Source: Pseudomonas tumuqii
GTDB taxonomy: Bacteria > Pseudomonadota > Gammaproteobacteria > Pseudomonadales > Pseudomonadaceae
Assembly (NCBI RefSeq): GCF_013184545.1
Contig: NZ_JAAOJA010000010.1
Location: 152,354 to 216,353, forward strand
DNA length: 64,000 bases
Direction of reading: 5' to 3'
Shown: piece after piece, positions 25,001 through 33,246 of the stretch
Layout: every line of letters starts with the position of its first letter
Numbering within the stretch: position 1 is the stretch's first letter
Notes under the pieces: model-generated
Seen by the model: only the letters and a program-made list of their open reading frames with translations
Databases searched by the model: none
Told to the model about the DNA's origin: nothing
Translations under genes and position numbers: made by a program

Positions 25001-26875
25001 AGCGCCTTGCAGCAGGCCACCCGCGCCCTGCAAAAGAGCGAAAGTCGCTTCCGCGGCATGGTCGCCAACCTGCCCGGCGTGGTCTACCGCTGCCGGCACG
25101 ACGCCGACTGGACCATGCGCTTCATGGGCGATGAAATAGAGCACCTGAGCGGCTACCCGGTCAGCGACTTCATCGACAACCGGGTGCGCAGCTATGCCAG
25201 CGTGATCCACCCGGACGACCGCGCCAGCACCTACGCCATCCAGGAACACATCTTGCGCCAGGACGTGTTCGAGCTGACCTATCGCCTGCAGCATGCCGAC
25301 GGCCACAGCGTCTGGGTGCGGGAAAAAGGTCGCGGCGAATACGACAGGCAGGGCAACCTGCTGTGGCTGGACGGTTTCATCTGGGACATCAGCGAACGCA
25401 AGCAGATCGAAGACGAACTCAAACTCAGCCAGCAACTGTTCAGCAGTGCCTTCAACACGGCCCCCCAGGGCATGGCCCTGGTCAGTCCCGAGGGACGCTT
25501 GCTGGCGGTCAACGACGAACTCTGCCGCATGCTCGGCTACAGCCGCGTGCAACTGCTGGCCAGCGACTTTCAGCAGATCACCCACCCCGACGACCTGGCC
25601 GCCGACCTGGCGAATGTCGAGGCGCTGCTGGCCGGGCGGAACAACGGCTACCAGATGGAGAAGCGCTACCTGGACAGCCAGGGCCGGACCATCTGGGTGC
25701 TGCTCAGCGTGTCGCTGGTGCGCGATGGCGAAGGCCGGCCGGTGCACTTCGTCGCCCAGATTCAGGACTTCAGCGAGCGGGTCGCGGCCGAGCGGGCCAT
25801 CCGCGAACGCGAACACTACCTGCACACCCTGCTGGACAACGTCCTGGACGCCATCATCACCATCGATGCACAGGGCTGTATCGAGACGTTCAACCATGCG
25901 GCGGAAAAACTGTTCGGCTACAGCCTGGCCCAAGTGGCGGGCCACAACGTCAAACTGCTGATGCCCGAGCCGTATCGCTCGGCCCACGATGGATACCTGG
26001 CGCGTTACCGGCAAACCGGCGAAACCCGGCTGATCGGCACGGTGCGCGAGCTCACCGGCCTGCGCCGCAATGGTGAATCCTTCGCCATGGAACTGGCCGT
26101 GTCGCAAATCAGCCACCAGGGCCAGCGGCGCTTCATTGCGGTGATCCGCGACATCAGCGAACGCAAGCGCGTCGAGCAGATGAAAAACGAGTTCGTCTCC
26201 ACCGTCAGCCACGAACTGCGCACCCCGCTGACCGCCATTGCCGGCTCCCTCGGCCTGATCAATGGCGGCGTGCTCGGCGCCGTGCCGGCAAGCATGCAGC
26301 AGATGCTGACGATCGCCCAGGACAACAGCCAGCACCTCAGCCAGCTGATCAACGACCTGCTGGACATGGACAAACTGGTGGCCGGCAAGATGCCGATCGA
26401 GCTGAGCGAACACCCCCTGCAACCGTTGCTCGCCCAGGCCATCGCGCAGAACCAGCCCTATGCCAGCCAGTATCGGGTGAACCTGCAGCTGCTCAATGCC
26501 ATACCGGCCGCCCAGGTTCGGGTCGACCGCCAGCGCCTGGCCCAGGTCATGGCCAACCTGCTGTCCAATGCGGCCAAGTTCTCCCCCGCCGGACAGTCTG
26601 TCGAGGTGGCCGTGCAACAGCGCGGCGAGCAGGTGCGGGTCAGCGTGCGCGACCACGGCCCAGGGATTCCCGAGGCGTTCAAGGCCAGCATCTTCAACAA
26701 GTTCTCCCAGGCAGACGCCAGCGACACCCGGCAGAAAGGCGGCACCGGCCTGGGCCTGGCGATCAGCAAGGAACTGATCGAACGCATGGGCGGGCAGATC
26801 GGCTTCGACTCGGAGACAGATCAGGGCGCGACCTTCTGGTTCGAACTGCCCCTGGCGAACGGCGCCGAGCTATGA
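22049..26875 (+). CDS. very large multi-PAS/GAF sensor histidine kinase
   Basis: 1608 aa. Membrane helix at about 11-32, periplasmic double-Cache-like sensor (about 33-325, including FKLYLHLAPTAQVLLRVHQP and GD), second helix at about 332-351, GAF domains (about 395-545 and 565-720), then five PAS units (about 735-855, 865-985, 1000-1120, 1125-1250 and 1255-1375). HisKA follows with phospho-His1388 (STVSHELRTPL), then HATPase_c with NLLSNAAKFSP, DHGPGIPEAF and GGTGLGLAIS boxes. It ends without a receiver domain. A truncated receiver relic follows immediately. It probably phosphorylates the downstream REC/Hpt proteins and the upstream REC-HDOD protein. No ligand can be named. Confidence 0.88.
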   Translation: MNREGNSSAIRWIVGLGSLGLALFFAGLGWLALSERETFWQLQMTKQADLQRLALHGSQRRQLDQAQLLAESIAADSWVIELVRQAYALHNSGKPDQAAANAIRNQLYTRLAPRWRNLQASHPFKLYLHLAPTAQVLLRVHQPERFGDQPGAQRAMLADALHDRQFKAGLGLGADSLVMRAITPLQVAGTLEPVTIGALEVTLSLHNDLQQLDQELDAGVALLFKHSARAPPFSGEVLRGLSNDSDDWYLEGSSRAQIQRWQAQRLLPAPASGNTLKLLDDQGHTFLLNQTMLPGYRPGAAAEPSILVTALTWRDISEQVARHQSDQRWLIGKWLLAWLGAEALLLLLLLSTRHASQTLIRRHRDELQHRHQQSEQSRQLLAVIAQAQAAYITAQNQREAFDALLERILDLTASQFGFIGEVLEDQQGAPYLHTYSISNIAWDSASAAFYAERSAQGMEFRKLDTLFGQVMRSGEALISNAPAQHPHSGGLPEGHPPLLAFAGLPIHAHGRLVGMLGLANRADGYPQSLAEQLQPLLATLGQLIEALRRDVQREQAQQHLQRQQAALRVLNEIAALPTLSSQEQLRQALQLGASFYQVPLAIISQIEAEDYQVRVQVSPAGALSDGQHFPLGDTYCSLTLHSDEVLAIEHMGQSVHAAHPCYPLFTLETYIGIAIWVAGQRFGTLCFASPEARSQPFDEADREFLRLFARWVGATLERQQQEQTRQTLMERLDQAQRIARLGHWQANLQTGELDWSSTIFDIFGYDAEGFAPSVEAFQDCVHPADRALVAASEQRVLAGGLHDVVHRIVRPDGEIRWVHELARLQADEQGRMTRLAGTVQDVSELKQREAQVQEARAFLQAVLDSATGVAIIATDTCGLISLFNPGAELLTGYSAAEVIGQHSPMLFHQPEELRARGSELSRELGREIHGFEVFVATAQGSEANTRQWTYLRKDGEPRLVNLTLSAIRNEQDSVHGYLGIATDVSALQQATRALQKSESRFRGMVANLPGVVYRCRHDADWTMRFMGDEIEHLSGYPVSDFIDNRVRSYASVIHPDDRASTYAIQEHILRQDVFELTYRLQHADGHSVWVREKGRGEYDRQGNLLWLDGFIWDISERKQIEDELKLSQQLFSSAFNTAPQGMALVSPEGRLLAVNDELCRMLGYSRVQLLASDFQQITHPDDLAADLANVEALLAGRNNGYQMEKRYLDSQGRTIWVLLSVSLVRDGEGRPVHFVAQIQDFSERVAAERAIREREHYLHTLLDNVLDAIITIDAQGCIETFNHAAEKLFGYSLAQVAGHNVKLLMPEPYRSAHDGYLARYRQTGETRLIGTVRELTGLRRNGESFAMELAVSQISHQGQRRFIAVIRDISERKRVEQMKNEFVSTVSHELRTPLTAIAGSLGLINGGVLGAVPASMQQMLTIAQDNSQHLSQLINDLLDMDKLVAGKMPIELSEHPLQPLLAQAIAQNQPYASQYRVNLQLLNAIPAAQVRVDRQRLAQVMANLLSNAAKFSPAGQSVEVAVQQRGEQVRVSVRDHGPGIPEAFKASIFNKFSQADASDTRQKGGTGLGLAISKELIERMGGQIGFDSETDQGATFWFELPLANGAEL

Positions 26876-26919
26876 CCCGCGCGCCCCGACAAGCGAGGCA
26901 GCGGCGCCTCAGATAACGG

Positions 26920-27132
26920 TTGCAGCGCCCCGACGGCCATGGCCTGGAGCTGCTCGAGGAACTGCGGCGGCTGCATCCGCGCTCGCCGGTGGTGGTACTC
27001 TCTGGCTCGGGGCTGTCCGGCGAACAGCTCAGCCAGGTGGACACCGCACTGGGCAAAACTCGCCTGGACACGCAACACCTCCTCACTATTCTCGCGCGCC
27101 TGCTGCCCGCCAAGGAGCCCTTCAATGCCTGA
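26920..27132 (+). pseudogene. receiver-domain remnant (C-terminal half only)
   Basis: About 70 codons in a frame different from the kinase read as the last half of a REC domain: PDGHGLELLEEL, then HPRSPVVVLSGSG and a Lys in ALGKTRLD. The N-terminal half with the acidic pocket and phosphoacceptor Asp is missing, and a TAA stop sits directly before the TTG at 26920. It overlaps the next gene by 8 bp. Probably a decayed receiver that once belonged to the kinase or to a separate regulator. Confidence 0.6.
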
Positions 27133-27511
27133 ACTGTCGCGCATCCTGCACGTGGAAGACGACCCGTCGATCCAGGCGGTGGCCAAGGTTGCCCTGGAGG
27201 CCGTCGGCGGTTTCAGGGTGCTGAGTTGCTCGTGCGGCCAGGATGCGCTGGATCAGGTGCAGGGCTTCGCCCCCGATTTCATCCTGCTGGATGTGATGAT
27301 GCCGGGCATGGACGGCCCGCAAACCCTGGCGAAAATCGCCCAGCTGGTGGATATCGGCCAGATTCCGGTGGTGTTCATGACCGCCAAGGTACAGCCTGCC
27401 GAGATCGAGCATTACCGCGGCCTGGGCGCCCGCGACGTGATCATCAAACCCTTCGATCCGATGCAGCTGGCCGCCCAGGTTCGACAAATATGGAACCGTG
27501 TTCATGGCTGA
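27125..27511 (+). CDS. single-domain response regulator
   Basis: A 128-aa stand-alone REC domain. The acidic pocket is in HVEDDPS (Glu11, Asp12, Asp13), the phosphoacceptor is Asp56 (ILLDVMMPGMDG), with Thr in FMTAK and Lys in IIKPFDPM. There is no output domain, so it acts as a phosphorelay intermediate or phosphate sink, like CheY or Spo0F. The ATG at 27125 follows AAGGAG. It overlaps the start of the Hpt-REC-REC-GGDEF gene by about 8-14 bp, indicating co-translation. The likely phosphodonor is the 1608-aa kinase. Confidence 0.88.
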   Translation: MPELSRILHVEDDPSIQAVAKVALEAVGGFRVLSCSCGQDALDQVQGFAPDFILLDVMMPGMDGPQTLAKIAQLVDIGQIPVVFMTAKVQPAEIEHYRGLGARDVIIKPFDPMQLAAQVRQIWNRVHG

Positions 27512-29159
27512 ACCACACACCCCGACCCGCGAACTGGAGCGCCAGCTGCAACTGCTCGGCGAAAAATTTGCCGAGCGCCTGGCGCAGGAACTGCCCGAAC
27601 TGGCCAGCAAGGCGCAACTGCTGCAAGCCGGCGACCACCAGGCGCAACTGCAGCAGCTGCGCAGCCTGCGCGATCAATTGCACAAACTGGCGGGCGCGGC
27701 CGGCACTTTCGGCTTCGCCAGTATCGGCCAGCGCGCCCACGAACTGGAGCAGCAGGCCATGCACTGGCTGGAAAGCCTGCGCCTGCAGGACCAGGGCCTG
27801 CAGGAGTTCATCCAGCAGGTGCAGCAGTTCGCCGCGCAAGGCGTACAGAGCGAGCCGGCGCCGAACAGCCGCGCACGTCCGCAAGCGACGCCGAAAGCCG
27901 AGACGGACGTGCACTGCATCTACATTCTCGAGGACGAGACCAGCATCGGCGAGAGCATGCGCCTGACCCTGGGCAACTTCGGCTATCACGCCGAGCACTT
28001 CAGCCGTATCGCCGACCTCGACGCGGCGCTGCAACGGCGCCTGCCGGATGCGCTGATCATCGACGTCAACCTCGGCGATAGCGAGCAAACCGGCCTGGCC
28101 TACGCCGCCGCTCTGCAACAGCGCCTGGAGCAACCACTGCCGCTGCTGGTGATTACCACCGAGGACGATTTCGCCACCCACCTGGAGGCGGTACGGGTCG
28201 GCGCCATGGGTTACTTCACCAAACCGGTGGACATTCCCCAACTGGAGAACCGTCTGGAACGCTGCTTTGCCCAGCAGCAGGGCGAACCCTACCGGGTGCT
28301 CATCGTCGATGACGACCACCATCTGGCCAGCCGCTACAGCCTGATCCTGCGCGGCGCCAACATGCTGGTCGAAGTGCTGGAAAGCCCGGCGGGGATCTTC
28401 GAGGCCATGAGCCGTTTCAACCCGGAGGTGGTGCTGCTCGACGTCAACATGCCGGACTGCACCGGCCCCGAACTGGCGCAGATCATCCGCTTCAACGACG
28501 ACTGGCTGCGGGTGCCGATCATCTACCTGTCGGCCGAGACCGATATCACCCGGCAGATGGATGCCCTGATCAAGGCCGGCGACGACTTCGTCAGCAAACC
28601 CATCGCCGACAACGCCCTGGTCACCACCGTATTCTCCCGCGCCCAGCGCGCCCGCCTGCTGAGCATCGCCCTGTCCCGCGACAGCCTGACCGGCCTGCTC
28701 AAGCATGCCGACATCAAGGAGCAGGTCGGCATCGAACTGGAACGCGCACAACGCAGCGGCAAACCGGCCAGCGTGGCGATGCTGGATATCGACCTGTTCA
28801 AGCAGGTCAACGACAGCTACGGCCACGTCGCCGGCGACAACGTGATCCGTGCCCTGGCCAACCTGCTGCGCCAGCGCCTGCGCCGGGTCGACAGCCTGGG
28901 CCGCTATGGCGGCGAAGAGTTTCTCGTGGTGCTGCCCGATTGCCCGGCTGCTCAGGCCCGGCGGATTCTCGATGAAATTCGTCAACGCTTTGCCGAGCTG
29001 CACTTCATCGCCGGCGGCAGCGAATTCTCGGTCACCCTGAGTGCCGGTATCGCCTCGACCGAACAAGGCGCACACGATGCCGGCGAACTGCTGGAGCGCG
29101 CCGACCGCGCCCTCTATGGGGCCAAGCACGGCGGTCGCAACCAGGTCGGCCAATCCTGA
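27504..29159 (+). CDS. Hpt-REC-REC-GGDEF diguanylate cyclase
   Basis: 551 aa from ATG 27504 (an in-frame GTG at 27498 is also possible). An Hpt domain (1-115) has phospho-His60 in LHKLAGAAGTFG. REC1 (about 137-255) has Asp187, REC2 (263-385) has Asp313 and both keep the Lys (TKPVD, SKPIA). GGDEF (390-550) has GGEEF at 469-473 and an inhibitory RRVD at 460-463. The architecture resembles relay-controlled cyclases in which phosphate passes through Hpt and the receivers to set c-di-GMP output. Last gene of the kinase cluster. Confidence 0.9.
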   Translation: MAEPHTPTRELERQLQLLGEKFAERLAQELPELASKAQLLQAGDHQAQLQQLRSLRDQLHKLAGAAGTFGFASIGQRAHELEQQAMHWLESLRLQDQGLQEFIQQVQQFAAQGVQSEPAPNSRARPQATPKAETDVHCIYILEDETSIGESMRLTLGNFGYHAEHFSRIADLDAALQRRLPDALIIDVNLGDSEQTGLAYAAALQQRLEQPLPLLVITTEDDFATHLEAVRVGAMGYFTKPVDIPQLENRLERCFAQQQGEPYRVLIVDDDHHLASRYSLILRGANMLVEVLESPAGIFEAMSRFNPEVVLLDVNMPDCTGPELAQIIRFNDDWLRVPIIYLSAETDITRQMDALIKAGDDFVSKPIADNALVTTVFSRAQRARLLSIALSRDSLTGLLKHADIKEQVGIELERAQRSGKPASVAMLDIDLFKQVNDSYGHVAGDNVIRALANLLRQRLRRVDSLGRYGGEEFLVVLPDCPAAQARRILDEIRQRFAELHFIAGGSEFSVTLSAGIASTEQGAHDAGELLERADRALYGAKHGGRNQVGQS

Positions 29160-29314
29160 CCGAACAGCCCGCCGAGACGACGCAGGCGGCGTTATGCCCG
29201 CGGCCAATCCCCCCAGGGCCTGCCCGGTAGCACTCATGAACCCCCGCTGTCGGCACAGAACTGACCGGTGCGGCGAGTTGCGGCTTGGCTTTATGAATTA
29301 AACAGTGTATTTTT

Positions 29315-29344
29315 TCATGAAATTAAATATTGTTAATTTCATGA
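29315..29344. promoter_or_regulatory. perfect 12-bp inverted repeat overlapping the oxidase start codon
   Basis: TCATGAAATTAA (29315-29326), spacer ATATTG, TTAATTTCATGA (29333-29344): the right arm contains the oxidase ATG at 29341. It may be an operator, probably for the PauR-like regulator encoded next, or an RNA hairpin masking the start codon. Confidence 0.6.
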
Positions 29345-30642
29345 GTCGTGCCGTGTTCAAACAATCCGCCCAGCATGTCGCCAGTTACTACGCGCGCACC
29401 TTTCCCGGTCCGATTGCCTTGCGGCCAACCCTGGACGACCGGCTGAACTGCGACGTACTGATCGTCGGCGCCGGCTTCAGCGGCCTGCACACGGCGCTGC
29501 GCCTGGCCCTGGCCGGCAAGCGGGTGATCCTGCTGGAAGCCAGCCGGGTGGCCTGGGCCGCCTCCGGGCGCAATGGTGGCCAGGCATTGCTCGGCTGGTC
29601 CTGCGATATGCCGCCGCTGGAGCAGGCGCTGGGCCAGGAACGCACCCGCCGCCTGTGGGACAGCATGCGCTGGGCCGCCGCGGAGCTGCGCGAACTGCCG
29701 GGGCGGCATGGCTTCGACGTCGACTACCGGGTCGGCAGCCTGTGGACCGCCGTGCAACAGCGGTGCATTGCGCAACTGCGGGAGGCGCAGCACGACGCAG
29801 TGGCGAAGTGGGGCTACCCACACATGCGCTTTATCGAGGGCGAGGAACTGCCCGAGTGGATCGCCAGCCCGCGCTACCTGGCCGCGCTCTACGACCCCGA
29901 GGCCGCCCACCTCAACCCGCTGAAACTGGCCCAGGGCCTGGCCAGCGCCATCGAGCAGGCCGGCGGACAGATCTTCGAACAGAGCCAGGTGCTGGAGTAT
30001 CACGAAACCAGCGCCGGCTTTGTCGCCCGCACCGCCCAGGGCGAAGTAGCCAGCGATGTGCTGGTACTGGCCTGCAACGCCTACATCGATGGGCTCGATC
30101 GCCAGCTGGCCAGCCGCCTGCTGCCGGTCGGTTCCTACCAGGTCGCCACGGCGGCGCTCGCCCCCGAGCTGGCGCGCTCGCTGCTGCCGCGCAACAGTTG
30201 CGTGATCGACAACCAGTTCGTCCCCGATTATTTCCGCCTGACCCCGGACCAGCGCCTGCTGTTCGGTGGCGGCTGCACTTACCTGGGCGGCATTCCCAAA
30301 GACGTGGCCAGTGCCACCCGGCCCTATCTGGAGCGGGTATTCCCGCAACTGCGCGGGGTCGAGCTGGAGTTCGCCTGGGGCGGGCATATCGACGTCAGCA
30401 TGAAGCGCACCCCGGATATCGGCCGCCGGGGCCAGCGCTACTGGCTGCAGGGTTTCTCCGGCCACGGCGTGCTGCCAACCCTGGCCGGCGCCCGCGCGGT
30501 AAGCGAGGCGATTCTCGGCGACGAGGAACTGCTGGCGCTGTACCAGGCCATCGGCAACCCGCGCTTCCCCGGTGGCGCGCTGCTCGCCGCGCCGCTGGAG
30601 GCCGCCGGCAAGGCCTGGTACCGGCTGCGCGATATCGTCTGA
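29341..30642 (+). CDS. FAD-dependent gamma-glutamyl-amine oxidase (PuuB/PauB-like, DAO fold)
   Basis: 433 aa from ATG 29341. The DAO-type flavoprotein has a dinucleotide motif VLIVGAGFSGLHTA near residue 40, WAASGRNGGQ for FAD contact and a C-terminal GFSGHGVLPTLAGA typical of PuuB/PauB oxidases. These oxidise the terminal amine of gamma-glutamyl-polyamines to an aldehyde with release of H2O2 and ammonia. An upstream in-frame GTG at 29305 lies inside the palindrome region and lacks an SD. It is followed by a PauR-like regulator and a GS-like ligase in the same direction, forming a complete entry module for an amine substrate. Confidence 0.85.
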   Translation: MSRAVFKQSAQHVASYYARTFPGPIALRPTLDDRLNCDVLIVGAGFSGLHTALRLALAGKRVILLEASRVAWAASGRNGGQALLGWSCDMPPLEQALGQERTRRLWDSMRWAAAELRELPGRHGFDVDYRVGSLWTAVQQRCIAQLREAQHDAVAKWGYPHMRFIEGEELPEWIASPRYLAALYDPEAAHLNPLKLAQGLASAIEQAGGQIFEQSQVLEYHETSAGFVARTAQGEVASDVLVLACNAYIDGLDRQLASRLLPVGSYQVATAALAPELARSLLPRNSCVIDNQFVPDYFRLTPDQRLLFGGGCTYLGGIPKDVASATRPYLERVFPQLRGVELEFAWGGHIDVSMKRTPDIGRRGQRYWLQGFSGHGVLPTLAGARAVSEAILGDEELLALYQAIGNPRFPGGALLAAPLEAAGKAWYRLRDIV

Positions 30643-30685
30643 ATCCTCAGGCTGGAATACCGCGAAGCGTTTTCCGGCAACGGTC

Positions 30686-30711
30686 GGTGGATGGAAAAAG
30701 CGCCATCCACC
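30686..30711. repeat. small palindromic repeat GGTGGATGG...CCATCCACC
   Basis: A perfect 9-bp stem with an AAAAAGCG loop and a trailing CTAC lies between the oxidase and the regulator. The form is a common Pseudomonas intergenic hairpin (REP-like). Confidence 0.6.
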
Positions 30712-30737
30712 CTACAACAGCCTCACAGGAACTCAAC

Positions 30738-31295
30738 ATGGACATGCAAGATGAAGTCGAAGGTCTGGCGATCCTGATTCGCGACCTGCGCAAGCACAAG
30801 AACCTCACCCTCGGCGAGCTGGCCGAGCGCATCGGCCGCTCGGTGGGCTTTCTCTCCCAGGTCGAGCGTGGCCTGTCGCGCCCCACCGTGGCCGACCTGA
30901 CTGCGATCAGCGAAACCCTGGGCGTGCCGACCACCTATTTCTACAGCCTGAGCAAGCCGCGCGCACTGCGCTGGGTGACCCGCCCCGGCGAGCGGCGCAC
31001 GCTCTACTATGCCGGCGGGATCACCGACGTGCTGGTATCGCCGAGCATGTCGGCCGGCTTCTCCATGCTCGAAAGCCATCTGGCGCCCGGCGCCAGCAGC
31101 GGCGAAGGGCACCTGGACGACAGTTCCGAACAAGGCGGCTTCGTCCTCGAGGGCGAGCTGAGCATCTGGCTGGGCGACGACCCGCAAGCCGTGACCCTGG
31201 GCCCCAACGACAGTTTTCAATTGCCGCCACACAGTCAATTCCGTTACGCCAACCTCACCGACCAACCGACACGGGTGCTCTGGGTGTTCCGCTAA
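30738..31295 (+). CDS. XRE-cupin regulator, PauR/PuuR-like
   Basis: 185 aa. Helix-turn-helix of XRE type at about 14-68 (LTLGELAERIGRSVGFLSQVERGLSRPTV, the family signature) and a C-terminal cupin domain (about 110-180; FVLEGELSIWLG, DSFQLPPHSQFRY). PauR and PuuR are repressors released by polyamines or their gamma-glutamyl derivatives. SD AGGA lies 7 nt upstream. Its position between an amine oxidase and a GS-like ligase suggests it controls this module, perhaps through the palindrome at 29315-29344. Paralogous regulation of spuA/spuI is possible. Confidence 0.86.
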   Translation: MDMQDEVEGLAILIRDLRKHKNLTLGELAERIGRSVGFLSQVERGLSRPTVADLTAISETLGVPTTYFYSLSKPRALRWVTRPGERRTLYYAGGITDVLVSPSMSAGFSMLESHLAPGASSGEGHLDDSSEQGGFVLEGELSIWLGDDPQAVTLGPNDSFQLPPHSQFRYANLTDQPTRVLWVFR

Positions 31296-31344
31296 ACAGC
31301 CGTCCCGTAGCGAAATAGTGCCATTGCCCGCAGGATCATTACGC

Positions 31345-32697
31345 ATGACCACAACAACAAGCTTTCCCGATCTGCTCAGCGAAGTACGCGCCTTCCGCGC
31401 CCAGCATCCGGCGGTGCGCTACGTCGACCTGATCAGCCTGGACATTCCCGGGCATTTCTACGGCAAGCGCTACCCGGTCGACATGCTGGAAAAAGTCGCC
31501 GCCGGCAGCCCGCTGAAGATTCCGCAGAACTGCGTGCTGCTAGGCGCCCAGGGCGGTCTGCACCCGATTGGCGACTACTGCTTCAACGACGGCGACCCGG
31601 ATGCGCCGCGCCGCCTGATCCCCGGCACGCTCAAGCCGGTACGCTGGGAAAGCCAACCGCTGGGGCAGATGCTGATCAGCTCCGACGGCACCGCAGCGCC
31701 GATCGAATTCGAGCCGCGCGAGGTGCTCGCACGGGTATTGCAGCGCCTGGAAGCACGCGGCATCCGCCCGGTGGTGGCCTTCGAGCTGGAGTTCTACCTG
31801 TTCGACCGCGCACTCAAGGATGGCCTGCCGCAATTCCCCCGCGACCCGCTGTGTGGCGATGCCGACGACCAGCCGAACATGCACATCGAACGCCTGTCGC
31901 GCTTCTCCGACGTGCTCCACGAGATCGTCGAGGCGGCCAATGAACAGGGGGTCGACGCCAACGTGATCACCGCCGAACTCGGCCCCGGCCAGTTCGAGAT
32001 CAACTTCGGCCACTGCGACGACGGCCTGCGCGCCGCCGACTGGGCCGCCCTGTTCTGCCGCAGCACCCGCGGCGTGGCGCTCAAGCACGGCCAGCGCGCC
32101 AGCTTCATGAGCAAGCCCTATCTGCAGGCGCCGGGCAGCGGCATGCACGTGCATGTCAGCCTGTACGACGCGGCGGACAACAACCTGCTGGCGGCGGACC
32201 AGCAGCGCCCGCTACGGCATGCCGTGGCCGGCTGCCTGGAGCTGCTGCCGCACTGCATGCCGATCTTCGCCGCCAACCACAACGCCTACCGCCGCTACGG
32301 CGCCATGGTCAACGCCGCCAGCCGCGCCAGCTGGGGTTATGAAGACCGCGATGCGTGCATCCGCATTCCCGAATCGGACGGCCGCAACCTGCGCATCGAA
32401 CACCGCCTGGCCGGCGCCGACGCCAACCCCTATCTGGTGCTGGCCGCCATCCTCACCGGCATGGAGCACGGCCTGGATGCCCAGCGCGAACCCATCGCCC
32501 CGCTCAACGACAATCGCCAGAGCGGCATCGACTTCCCCCAGGACATGCTCGGCGCCGTGGCGGCGATGCGTGACCACCCGGTGGTCAACCAGGGCCTGGG
32601 CAGCGAGTTCGTCATGGTCTACTGCGAGAACAAGCGCCAGGATCATCTGGCCTTCATGCATGACCTGAGCGCGCGCGAGTACCGCTGGTTTCTCTGA
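31345..32697 (+). CDS. glutamine-synthetase-like gamma-glutamyl-amine ligase
   Basis: 450 aa. GS-family motifs are visible: FELEFYLFD, LGPGQFEINFGH, SGMHVHVSLYD, NAYRRYGAM and IEHRLAGADANPYLVLA. It is clearly divergent from spuI and the other copies, with unusual N-terminal text (SLDIPGHFYGKRYPVDML in place of the usual MNGVxRGK). It most likely gamma-glutamylates an amine whose product is used by the oxidase two genes upstream. Start chosen at 31345 (CAGGA upstream); an earlier GTG at 31318 is less likely. Substrate unknown; putrescine, spermidine, cadaverine and ethanolamine-like amines are options. Confidence 0.88.
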   Translation: MTTTTSFPDLLSEVRAFRAQHPAVRYVDLISLDIPGHFYGKRYPVDMLEKVAAGSPLKIPQNCVLLGAQGGLHPIGDYCFNDGDPDAPRRLIPGTLKPVRWESQPLGQMLISSDGTAAPIEFEPREVLARVLQRLEARGIRPVVAFELEFYLFDRALKDGLPQFPRDPLCGDADDQPNMHIERLSRFSDVLHEIVEAANEQGVDANVITAELGPGQFEINFGHCDDGLRAADWAALFCRSTRGVALKHGQRASFMSKPYLQAPGSGMHVHVSLYDAADNNLLAADQQRPLRHAVAGCLELLPHCMPIFAANHNAYRRYGAMVNAASRASWGYEDRDACIRIPESDGRNLRIEHRLAGADANPYLVLAAILTGMEHGLDAQREPIAPLNDNRQSGIDFPQDMLGAVAAMRDHPVVNQGLGSEFVMVYCENKRQDHLAFMHDLSAREYRWFL

Positions 32698-32720
32698 GGA
32701 GCAGCGCCTTGGTGCCTCTC

Positions 32721-32743
32721 AAGCGGCCGGTTGGCGGCCGCTT
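32721..32743 (+). terminator. hairpin after the GS-like gene
   Basis: AAGCGGCCG and CGGCCGCTT form a perfect 9-bp stem with a GTTGG loop, 24 bp after the stop. There is no strong T-tract, so it may be a weak terminator or message stabiliser between convergent genes. Confidence 0.45.
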
Positions 32744-32793
32744 AAGGGGTGGTGTAAACGTATCGAGGGGGGGCATAAGGCCGTCGCTGCCAG

Positions 32794-33246
32794 TCACATC
32801 TGCGGCGGCCAGTTATGCGACTCGCCCTGGCAATCCTTGCACCAGGCATACAACGCGTCGTACAGGACCAGGCCGTGACGCAGCATGTCCTGGTCGTCGG
32901 CGAAGGCATGCGACAGCCCCAGCGAGATGGCATACAGGCCCGCCGATTGCGGGCTGAGGTCGAGTCGCGAGGTATCGGCGCCGCGGACGATCTGCGCCAG
33001 TTGCGGCAAGGCCGGGTCGGTCAGCCGGTACTTTTTCAGGAATGCGTCGAAGCTGCATAACTCGCCTTCGTGGGACAGTTCGACGCCCGGTATGTCATAG
33101 GGCGTGGCGTTCTGCTCGCGCGCCAGACGCAGCACGTCGCCACTGGGCACATAGAGGAACTCCGCCTCGGCATCGATGAACCGGCTAATCAGCCAGGGGC
33201 AAGCAATCCGGTCGATCTTCGGCCGTTCACGGGTTATCCACTTCAT
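32794..33246 (-). CDS. ChrB C-terminal-domain protein (chromate resistance-related)
   Basis: 150 aa corresponding to only the C-terminal domain of ChrB (DUF/PF09828 type): it opens KWITRERPKIDRIACPWLISRFID and has LGLSHAFADDQDMLRHGLVLYDALYAWC near the end. The full-length ChrB at 35137-36081 carries a paralogous domain (WATRKRPWVDRLASAWLIKRFID). It has no signal peptide. The start overlaps the rhodanese stop by 4 bp (ATGA). Together with rhodanese it may handle thiol or redox stress from chromate; the biochemical role is not established. Confidence 0.82.
   Translation of the reverse strand: MKWITRERPKIDRIACPWLISRFIDAEAEFLYVPSGDVLRLAREQNATPYDIPGVELSHEGELCSFDAFLKKYRLTDPALPQLAQIVRGADTSRLDLSPQSAGLYAISLGLSHAFADDQDMLRHGLVLYDALYAWCKDCQGESHNWPPQM

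Noticed and set aside
23540..26656. 1038-codon minus-strand open frame opposite the large kinase
   Set aside because: It mirrors the third-position bias of the real plus-strand gene; its translation shows no domain, and the plus-strand frame has a full set of kinase motifs. The same applies to the frame at 21893-23509.
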